A stretch of DNA of 64,000 nucleotides. Source: Acanthosepion pharaonis (Eukaryota; Mollusca; Cephalopoda; Sepiida; Sepiidae). The DNA lies in the NCBI GenBank assembly GCA_903632075.3, contig CAHIKZ030000582.1, forward strand, positions 128,501 to 192,500. Direction: 5' to 3'. The notes under the pieces are model-generated. The model was not told the DNA's origin. It did no database searches and saw only the letters and a program-made list of their open reading frames with translations. Made by a program: the position numbers and the translations under genes. Positions 56,195-64,000 of this stretch are shown here, one piece after another; positions within the stretch are counted from its first letter, which is position 1, and every line of letters begins with the position of its first letter.

Positions 56195-56329
56195 GTGATT
56201 TTCTAAGCGTAGCTTATATTCGGCACAAGACCGAAAGTAATGGGTACCCAGTGAGGATCGAACTCACTACACAGTCGTAATTGTTCTAGCGAGACAAGCT
56301 TGGTAACCATTACACCGCCTCGAGTCATC
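56195..56329 (-). repeat. tRNA-derived SINE, family A, complete copy with target duplication
   Basis: 135 bp. Minus strand: GGCGGTGTAATGGTTACCAA (A box), AGTGAGTTCGATCCTCACTG (B box, near-consensus), 3' end CGCTTAGAAAATCAC. An 18-bp perfect target duplication TCTATTACTTTACAAGTA stands at 56177-56194 and 56330-56347. The intact duplication shows a relatively recent L1/LINE-type insertion. Confidence 0.9.
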
Positions 56330-56349
56330 TCTATTACTTTACAAGTACA

Positions 56350-56975
56350 TTGTGACTTTGAATGCGGGCTAAGTGACATAAAGCGCCGCGACCTAGCGGT
56401 CCCCGGTCAATGACGAGATTAGTTGGCCTTGAAAACCAAATTTATCTCACGTAAACAGAATCAAGACCAACCTGCGCCACACCTAATGCATGCTAGCTGG
56501 AAGCAAATTTAATGGTGGCCAGTCGAACCAAACAAGCCTTTACCAGGCTTTCAGAGTTTAATTAGCAAAATTACGATCTCAGGTGTGGTGGGCAGTGGAC
56601 GGTATCTTTCTGTTAACAGAGATGCTATGGCGAGTATTCTACTCCCGAATCAAATGTAATCTGAAACAAAACGTTGAACCTACCTTCTGTATATGATTAT
56701 GGTTCTTACTGCATAAATATGCATATGATTTAGACAAGTGTCGCTTTTACCGATATCGCAGACAATTGTAGCCAGAATGCCGTCTTTAAAATAATTATGG
56801 TTCATACTCATTGCGCTCCACGATGGCTGATAATACCTTCCATCTGCTATCCCCGGTAAACACATTAAATCGTAGTTTGAGGGTCTGAAATATCTACTAA
56901 ATAAAAAAAAAACCCCAAAAATAAAAAAAACCTTTGCATAATGCATTTACCATCTTGCCCCGTTTGTAACCCGAT
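56350..56975. other. No recognised feature
   Basis: GCGCCGCGACCTAGCGGTCCCCGG near 56382 is a GC island within AT-rich DNA; it could be a SINE fragment but has no partner here. The minus strand is open for 88 codons at 56680-56946 without motifs. Confidence 0.35.
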
Positions 56976-57175
56976 ATTGCATGGCGTTTTGCTAGCTCAG
57001 AGGGAGCTACCATTATTTCATTCCGTTTTGCCAGCTCAGAGGAAGCTACCGTTATTTCATGTCGTTTTGCCAGCTCAGAGGGAGCTACCGTTATTTCATG
57101 TCGTTTTGCCAGCTCAGAGGGAGATACCGTTATTTCAAGCCATTTTGCCAGTTCAGAGGTAGCTACCGTTAGATC
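56976..57175 (-). repeat. 39-bp minisatellite, five units, open on the minus strand
   Basis: Units of 39 bp contain TTTGCCAGCTCAGAGGGAGC and TACCGTTATTTCATGTCG. Since 39 is divisible by 3, the minus strand encodes a 13-residue repeat (SELAKRHEITVAP with variants) without stops through 56897-57181. Each unit also has an AGCTC/GAGCT inverted repeat. No upstream exon or start context supports real coding. Confidence 0.85.
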
Positions 57176-57179
57176 GAGC

Positions 57180-57469
57180 ACGATCTAAATCAGCTACAGA
57201 GAAACAGTCAAATTCTGCCGCAGGGCGCAATTTTTTTTTTGTAAAATTTGATATTTCAAAACATTCAGGACGGTAGACGAAAATATATAAATAAACTGTT
57301 TAATAGAAAGAAAACGGAATGTCTACTCAAATACGGGCATCCACTAAAAATAACGTTTAAAGTGATAAATATCATTCTATCCTAACATTTTGCCAACATT
57401 GGTTAATATGAATTTGATTGCGAAAATAAGCAAATTTTATTCGATTTGAACACTATCTCACATAAAGAC

Positions 57470-57470
<1 letters not shown>
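57180..57470. other. No recognised feature
   Basis: AT-rich spacer between two simple repeats. Confidence 0.4.
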
Positions 57471-57473
<3 letters not shown>

Positions 57474-57536
<63 letters not shown>

Positions 57537-57552
57537 GAGAGAGAGAGTGAGA
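57474..57552. repeat. (CA)n(TA)n(GA)n microsatellite
   Basis: About 36 bp CA, 26 bp TA, then GAGAGAGAGA. Confidence 0.96.
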
Positions 57553-57749
57553 GAGAGAATATTAAATTGATGGCAAGGTAAGAGAATTAGAAGAGTAATT
57601 ACATTTTATTTCTCCTGAGGGGAATGTCAAGAACTCTAATTTATTGATGTGAAATTTTCTTTTTTAAAAATAGATAATGCCGAAAAAATTATATTGATAA
57701 TTTCTAAAGAGTGGTATGCAGAATATATCTGTATTTTGTTCTTAATGTG

Positions 57750-58235
57750 CCGTGCCCTCTTAGTATATAGGTAATCAGACTCTCCACAACTTCCTGTCCC
57801 TTGTAGCGCTCAATAAATTATTGCCTTTCTCTTATTTCTGTTAAACCCCGTTCCGCCATTCATTTACTCAAGCTCATTAAGTGTATTACGTGATGTTTTC
57901 CCGTCTCTATTGCCTTCAATTTGTTCTGGGAGTATTATATTTTCCAAGCCGTCTTTCTTCGTTATGTGCCCAAGAAACCTAAACAGTCTCTTCCTGATCT
58001 TAAGTATAAGTTTCCTTCTTGTTTCCATTTTCTCTAAAACTACGTCGTTGCTCACATGTTCAGTCCATGATAACCTCAGCATCCTTCTGTAGAACTACTT
58101 TGGAGAGATTGTCCAGCACTTACTGCTATACAACAGGACAGATATCACGTAACAGATCACTACTCTTTTCCTTGTTTCTAGCGAAGTTTTTCTATTCCTT
58201 AATACTCTGCTTAGCTTTGTCTATCCCATTCAATC
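57750..58235 (-). pseudogene. RTE-like LINE, RT C-terminal part
   Basis: Minus-strand frame 58082-57864 reads LRLSWTEHVSNDVVLEKM, RKLILKIRKRLFRFLGHI and KKDGLENIILPEQIEGN, then NTLNELE. This is the conserved C-terminal block of RTE-type proteins (W-T-E-H-V-S-N, F-L-G-H-I, G-L-E-N). It is the clearest RTE stretch in the window. Neighbouring frames show earlier and later parts with shifts. Same strand as the other three RTE tails. Confidence 0.85.
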
Positions 58236-58239
58236 ACTT

Positions 58240-58635
58240 AGCCTGGTAAAGGACCCCTAGAGCGTAGTCGAGAAAAGAATAGGCTCTGTACCTTTTTTCA
58301 CTGTGCATCGGATATTTGTCGTACCTCTGTATTCTGTATAGAGAGAAACGTACAATATGAAAGAAATCGGCGTCTTTCGACTCTGGCATTCCATCAACAA
58401 AAGTTGAAATCCCGCTTAATCCCTGCTTCATCGGATTATCTCAAGGATCGATTGAATTCATCTCTATGTTTCTATAGTCAATCCCTTGACCTTGAGGTCA
58501 ATTCAAAATTCATAAGTCAGCGAATCCCATACATCCTCATAAGTCTTAGTCAAATATTACAGGTCTTCAAATGTAAAACTGACGCGAAACATTTACATTT
58601 TTCCAAGGTCTATCTTTATGCATACACCATTTACA
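58240..58635. other. No recognised feature
   Basis: Lies between an RTE tail and a PLE; two open stretches under 110 codons overlap the PLE end and show no motif. Confidence 0.4.
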
Positions 58636-58670
58636 TCGTTCGAACTGTTGTTCTCTTCTCTGTTATCATA

Positions 58671-58718
58671 TTCACGACATTTCGACCGTTCTACGCTCCG
58701 ACCTTTTTCAGGTGATAT
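58671..58718 (-). ncRNA. Hammerhead-like motif with GUC site, core mutated
   Basis: Minus strand: stem I TATCAC, CTGAAAA (58705-58711; the conserved G is A), GGTCGG/CGGTC stem II, GAAA (58680-58683), TGTC and GTGAATA. The GUC cleavage triplet precedes the stem I partner GTG. Confidence 0.35.
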
Positions 58719-58823
58719 ACGCTGGAATTGTGAATCGAACCCTTTATTTAGTCCATGGGGGTAGGCCGTTCTAATTCTAACCTCATGGACTCAATAAAGG
58801 GTTTGTTTCGGAATTCCTACATT

Positions 58824-58872
58824 TATCACCTGAAGAAGATCGGAGCGTCCAACGGCCGAAACATCGTGAATA
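58824..58872 (+). ncRNA. Hammerhead-like motif
   Basis: Stem I TATCAC/GTGAATA (one bulge), CTGAAGA (58830-58836), stem II GATCG/CGGCC-like with one mismatch, GAAA (58858-58861), CATC with cleavage after C58865. All core positions are kept. Confidence 0.45.
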
Positions 58873-58934
58873 TAGCAATAAAGATGAGAACAATAATCCG
58901 CATGATATAAATAGTTTGAGAAATATAGATTCTT

Positions 58935-59635
58935 TAAACCGCAAAGGGTAAAAGTATTGAAATAACGAAGCAGTGTCTTCCTGTTAATGACAGCAAATTA
59001 TTAATGGGAAGTGTGAGTATTTGGGCTTATTTGTCTTTTGAAAAAAAATATTTATTTTCTTTTTATATATTTTCTTCAACAGTTTTTACATAATCCTTTA
59101 ACGAAAATAATATCCAAATTAATCCTTGAGTAAACAATACTGATTTTCAATAAAAGAAATATACAAAGAAATCTTACAAGAGAAATTCTTTATGCCGTTT
59201 CAGTTATAATAATTTTTTTATTAATTAATAAGCATAAGTTTTTCCTGTGGTTTTAACACTGTACGGAATAGATTATGAGTTCACTTTCGTGAAATGTACT
59301 TTTGGTGGACATGAATTATATGATGGTTTATTTATGTAAATCATATACTAATAGGTGAAGCCTGGTGTGTCTCATAGAGTTTAACTCATTTTTTTAACGT
59401 CTTCCGTTCTTTAATTGAATTCCTATATCGGTGACTTTTGTTTATATTAGAAAAAGCTATCACACTTTGAAAATTGACAATTGATTTTATTCTTTTTACA
59501 TATTTCCTCACAAAATATATTTTTGCACAACGCCAGCACTTAAACAAAAATAAACAAAAAGAAAAACGCATACTTCATACTATCTTTTAAGCGGTTATTG
59601 GGGTCTTATTTACTTTCTGTTATTATTCCTGAGTT
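58935..59635. other. No recognised feature
   Basis: AT-rich; no repeats. Confidence 0.45.
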
Positions 59636-59644
59636 TTAAAAATT

Positions 59645-59880
59645 CAGTCCGCGCATTGGATTGGTTGTTACGTGCACTCAATCAAGTGCGCGAAAAACGT
59701 GATCTACTTTCGTCCAGTTTAGTATAAAGGCCAGCGTCTCTGCTAGCGTTTGATTGGAATCAGGGCTTGATCTACCCTGATTGGGCTCTGTATGGTGATG
59801 GGGTGTATGATGTTGAAAGACCCGAGAATCCCTGATGAACCAAGTCAATTTACATCAGTGACGATTCCCTCCGGCCACCT
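59645..59880 (+). promoter_or_regulatory. Promoter-like GC-richer stretch
   Basis: TATAAAGG at 59723-59730, inverted CCAAT boxes (ATTGG at 59655 and 59753), and the hairpin GCACT/AGTGC at 59674-59689 in a GC-richer island inside AT-rich DNA. It could be an RNA polymerase II promoter or part of a lone LTR; no ORF with a clear start follows within 1 kb. Confidence 0.35.
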
Positions 59881-59889
59881 ATTGAAGCG

Positions 59890-61030
59890 CGTATATTAAA
59901 AAAAAGAAAAAAAAAAAGTTTATTCCTTGTCCGAGTCTATGCTGAAGCAGATAAAACCATTTAAATTAACATTCAAATAATTTCTCTCTAATTACAATAT
60001 TAGCCAATAATGTAAAGTGTTATGCTATTCAAGATTATGTTTGCTTTATTTTATAAATAGACTGATGATTTAAAAAATACGGATACTTACGTGAGGTTCA
60101 TTATTGTTCTCTTCTGGATTCCGTCATTAGGATACACAAGAAAAAATGATAATGTAAGTGTAATGAAAACAGGACAATAGATTCTGTCTAGTAATCGTTT
60201 ATTCAATTAAGAATGCTACTACTAGTCTACCTGATAAACGGAAATGTATAGCTTTTAAAGTTGGATTATCAAGGGGGAGGTAATCCATATTCACAACAGT
60301 AAGAATAACTATTCTTATGATTAAATTGTCTATCAGTGTGAAATAAAACCTATAAATCATAGTGTGCTATTTCATATTATTATGCTACTATGTAATACGT
60401 TTAAACCTGAAGAGGATATCCGAATGCGCTGGTTGGAATAAAAAGGGTAGCTGGAGTTTTGTTTTTGTTTTCACTAAGACAAATTTGCTGTTCGCAACCT
60501 ATATTAAGTCAGAATTTAGAGAAACTTTAATTTAAAAAAAAGAGTGATCTCTAATATAAATGTTCCAGGTTAATTTGTATCGTAAAATGAATATTCGTAC
60601 TGGCCTGACTGATTGAAAATTCAAAGGTAAGTGCTATAACTAATGTAAATTGTTCTTCAATGAATACTCTCAGAAACTGAAAGGCAATTAAGAATATAAT
60701 TCATGTGTATAATTTTATTATATAAATGTATACCCGTGTTAGTGCGAGTTAGTTTGAGATCAATGTAAATATTTCATCTTTTGCATTCACTTCCGTTCAG
60801 CAGAAGTTTCCTATGCAATCAAAGAGTGTGCTTATCAGCTTATCAACAAATGTAAATAGACACATAATCTAGACGTAGCGATTAGTTTGTTTTTATTATT
60901 AATATATCTATTGGCGACAGTAACAACTGTTTCCATGTCTGACACGTAGTGAGAAAATCAGTTTCTGGGAATTTTAACCTGTCAGAACAGATCGAAGACA
61001 AGAGAAGCAGAACAAAGCAGAGAGTAAAAC
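59890..61030. other. No recognised feature
   Basis: AT-rich region downstream of the promoter-like stretch; no exon-like frame recognised. Confidence 0.4.
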
Positions 61031-61034
61031 CTAC

Positions 61035-61512
61035 TTGACAAGATTGATTAAAAGGACGGAGCAACAAGTACATTTTAATCATTTCACTGCAAGTAAGTCA
61101 ATAAGGCTACTAAGACGCATGCGGTTACTGCGTATGAAAAAATATCTTATATTTTTCAAAAAGAAAAAAACAATATTGACGAGAACATTAAAAGAACAGG
61201 AATTAAGACAGATAGCTAACGATTGACGTTGCAGTTAAATTTTTGAAAATCAAAGTTTGCAAGAAAGCAAGAAGCCGGAAGAGACTTTCACAAGCGAGAA
61301 GTGCGAGAAAAGTGACTGTTAGCAAAGAACTGAGGGTTACATCTATTCATGACGACTGTAAAATGATGAGAGCTTGCCACCAATCTAGTATTGGGCTTAA
61401 ATTCATTAAGTCACAGAGAAAATTCATCAGAACCACTAAAATTAATGTATTTATAGAAAAAAAGCGCAGGACAGCTACATTACGTGACTTAAGCCGAGAT
61501 GCCAGTTCGTGA
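61035..61512 (+). other. Two short basic open frames, unrecognised
   Basis: Frames of 63 and 89 codons (61035-61226 and 61243-61512, different phases) are rich in K and R (LLRRMRLLRMKKYL; KARSRKRLSQARSARKVTVS; TLRDLSRDASS). The second is weakly like the basic linker of a transposase, but no conserved motif is convincing. I do not assign a function; they may be chance or a decayed element. Confidence 0.2.
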
Positions 61513-61514
61513 CC

Positions 61515-62380
61515 AATGACATTGCTGATTCTTTAGATTTTATCAAGGATAAAAACTTCTGTTAAAACCAACAACTCCGATAGAAATCTAAGAGTAACAT
61601 AATCGCACACTTCCGAAAAGAAAATAACACATGATTCTTTATCATTATGCTTAAATATATCCTCTGCATGAATCAATCTTCACTGGTTTTGGGATATTGT
61701 TACTTACGCATGATTTTATTTCATCCAATCTTTTATTAGAAAAAAAAGTTCTCTTTCAAGTTATCACTGATCTCACACTCAGTTTTTTTAACACCTTATA
61801 CCAGGCAATTACTTAATGAAACTTCAAAATTCACCCATATTCTGTCAGTACTATTGAATTAAACGTAGAGAAATGTTTTGCAATTTATAATGTAAACATA
61901 CTCAATTTGATTTTTGCCCGATGACACAACCAAGTATGTCACCAGCTAAAACGAAAAAAAACTATTAGTTTGTTAATTCCTAGCAAAGCCAATAGTGGTT
62001 GGTTCGATCATGCTACATATAATATATATAATACATATAATATTAGCTTTTACACAGTGATTTCGCTTCTATTGCAATTATAGGGAGATGTGAAAAATAT
62101 AGTGCATTCTACGTAGCATTGTTAGTGTTGGTAACTATATGATTTGAAGATCAGCAGTTGAATGTTATTTTTTACCAGTAATCGAACACTAAACATCTCT
62201 ACTTCCGTAAGTGTTCTGTTAAATATATATAATCCTTATATAATTGTGATATGGGTTCACCATAATCAAGTAATTATTAATGACACATCGCAGTTCATTT
62301 CAGAATAATCTACTGATGTATTTACAATGAAATGTCATTGTTGCTTGGTTGATTTTCTTTAGCGGCATATCAAAATCTCT
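61515..62380. other. No recognised feature
   Basis: Has short ATATAATATATATAATACAT at 62020; otherwise unique. Confidence 0.4.
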
Positions 62381-62384
62381 ATGG

Positions 62385-62935
62385 GTTATTTAATGCCGAA
62401 ATCTAAATATTTTAAATGCATTTTTATGCTTTCAACTGCCGTTGTTATGTACATAATTTTATAATTTCAGTGTTGATGTATGTTTGTTTGTAGATGACAA
62501 AATGTACTGTTGGTAATTTTATTTTTTTAAATTGTGTTGTTGGTAATATTTATTTTACATTCTATTGTTTACAATAATTTTAAATGTATTATTGGTAATT
62601 TTAAAAGAATATTTTGTTGGTCATTTCTTTTTTTCTACTTGTATTGTGTTAAGCGTAAACAATGTTGGTAGTTTCACTACAAAAATGTATTGCTGGTAAT
62701 TTTATTATAAAAATTTCCTGTTTATTTTTGTTTGGGGATTCTCTATTTACCCAGATTTGAGACTCTAACAAATGCTGCCAACTCGGTTCAGGGTGGACCT
62801 GGGAAAAATCAGTTAAGTCATTGTCCTACACTCCTAAAAAACCTCCAATCTTCCCTTTCAGAATTCTTGCAGTCGGATGTAGTTTATCGCCATACCCAGG
62901 ACGAATGTTATTGTAAAGGTCGCTGTGGGTAAACC
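62385..62935 (-). repeat. Dispersed repeat R0, copy 4 (reverse)
   Basis: GGGTTATTTAATGCCGAAAT, then repeated TTGGTAATTTTA-type units (62510-62710), then CAGGGTGGACCTGGGAAAAA and TCAGTTAAGTCATTG. This is the reverse complement order of copy 1 and shows that the TACCAGCAATA-type array is an integral part of the family. Confidence 0.7.
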
Positions 62936-62939
62936 GAGA

Positions 62940-63655
62940 GTGTCGCATGATCAGCCACAAGTTTTCTAAAGACATAAGGGAATGGTGATGTCAACGTTTT
63001 TCCCATTCAGGAAACATTCGACATTCATTGACATAGCAGTTAGTATTATTAATGGTTGTAATTTATAAAAAAAAACTACCCCCAAAAAAAAACTACCCCC
63101 CCAAAAAAAAAAAAAAAAAAACCGTCATCGCCAATTCTAGCTTTTTGTGGATATAGAGAAAAGTCAACATCATGATGATATCAGTTTTCTTCGACTTACA
63201 TTAAACGCTCTATTCCATGAAGGGACATAACAGGGTGGTAAAACTGGTACAACATGCTAATGCTTAATGACGATTAAGCATATAATTAAGGAATTAAAAT
63301 TAACAGAATAAGGAATGAAATAGTTAAGAATAATAATTAGAAACCATAAAATGCATATGGAGAATATTCAAGGACTATTCAAAACTGAAATAAAGCAAGT
63401 AGAGTTCGTAAGACTGGATCTTTCCATGAACTACGCAGTTGACACCGGGTCAATATTACAAAGATTTTTGTTTTTTTGAAATTTATCAGTTTCCATAGAT
63501 CAATTCCATCTATATTTATATAAAGTGCTATTTAACCTCACACACGTTCATGTTATTATCAAAATTCAGCCCGGGAATTCGGTCTAACTGCATTGCAAAG
63601 ATGGTCATCAGCTATTAGACAAAAGAAGGTCATGGATATCTTAGCGTAAAACATG
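62940..63655. other. Unassigned, with a C/A homopolymer tract
   Basis: 63067-63120 alternates A-runs with CTACCCCC, then A18. The remainder shows no feature. Confidence 0.45.
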
Positions 63656-63662
63656 GAATAAA

Positions 63663-63725
63663 TTCAAGCGAGTACTGCGCAAATCTGATATAATTTATAT
63701 CAGATTTGCGCAGTACTCGCTTGAA
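63663..63725. repeat. 63-bp perfect palindrome
   Basis: Two 31-nt arms (63663-63693 and 63695-63725) are exact inverted repeats with a single T between. The arm starts TTCAAGCGAGTACTGCGCAA. The element has no TA or other clear target duplication. Confidence 0.95.
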
Positions 63726-63729
63726 AGCC

Positions 63730-64000
63730 ACAGACAGAGTGGACCAGGAAAATAGATGATGACACGTTCGTATAAAACTTTATTTCTCCTCCTGTTCGAC
63801 TAAACAGAACTAATCTAGTCGAATAAAACTTTGGTTCCTGAATTTGGTAACATATTAATTGCGAGTTCAGTCTCAGATTCAGAATGGTAAAAAGAGCGAG
63901 TATTATCTGAATAGAACTCACAAATAAGAACTAGATGAGATTTCTGTCGACATGAGTAGTGGCACAAGAATAATTCACACCTGTAGATTAAATAAAGGGT
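63730..64000. other. No recognised feature
   Basis: The last bases TTAAATAAAGGGT resemble the AATAAAGGGTT of PLE ends, but the window stops there. Confidence 0.35.

Larger units (their letters stand above)
58638..58932. mobile_element. Inverted pair of PLE ends, copy 4
   Basis: Left (minus): GTTCGAACTGTTGTTCTCTT, TTTCGACCGTTCTACGCTCC, AACCCTTTATTTAGTCCATG. Right (plus): CATGGACTCAATAAAGGGTT, CACCTGAAGAAGATCGGAGC, AACGGCCGAAACATCGTGAA. The centre CCATGGGGGTAGGCCGTTC... is short. The arms are about 130 nt and no coding part is left. Confidence 0.75.

Noticed and set aside
63930..64000. Start of another PLE end
   Set aside because: Only TTAAATAAAGGGT is visible before the window ends; too short to call.

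Overview
This window is animal nuclear DNA: AT-rich, dense in (TA)n, (CA)n and (GA)n microsatellites, and packed with decayed retroelements, Tc1/mariner relics and tRNA-derived SINEs. No intact host gene could be supported. Together, GIY-YIG Penelope-like elements, RTE-like and Jockey/CR1-like LINE tails, several tRNA-SINE families and very long (TA)n tracts suggest a large repeat-rich invertebrate genome. A mollusc, plausibly a cephalopod, is my inference; nothing in the sequence proves the species.

Layout. 0-5 kb: a dispersed repeat (called R0 here), a 102-bp mariner MITE, a tandem GC-rich unit, a SINE, and a minus-strand mariner relic split by a Penelope-like element (PLE). 5.3-6.5 kb: a 25-bp minisatellite. 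8-14 kb: a second mariner relic, a solo LTR with its target duplication, two foldback elements and RTE fragments. 18-19.8 kb: a second PLE followed by a LINE tail. 20.6-24.15 kb: a satellite of about 28 x 124 bp. 26-29.5 kb: a duplicated GC-rich element and two LINE tails. 30-35 kb: RTE and LINE tails, SINEs and a half-kilobase TA/CATA tract. 36-39.8 kb: hammerhead-like motifs beside (TA)n, a tandem array built on (TA)n, and an inverted pair of SINEs with an 81-nt tRNA-like head. 39.9-43 kb is almost repeat-free. 45.6-48.04 kb: a crippled Ty3/gypsy element with gag, zinc knuckles, protease and a stub of RT. 52-59 kb: long (TA)n, R0, SINE and PLE copies nested in one another, a mariner fragment with its terminal repeat, a 39-bp coding-capable minisatellite and more PLE ends. 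59-64 kb: mostly unique DNA, one promoter-like stretch, a reverse R0 copy and a 63-bp near-loopless palindrome.

The most notable theme is a set of hammerhead-ribozyme-like cores (CTGAAGA or CTGATGA, stem II, GAAA), many in the LTR-like ends of PLEs and several next to (TA)n tracts. The best one, at 48533-48576, has perfect stems I and II, a UA cleavage site and a self-complementary stem III strand. All coding relics here carry frameshifts, stops or deletions, so the region looks like a graveyard of nested insertions and not a working operon-like system.
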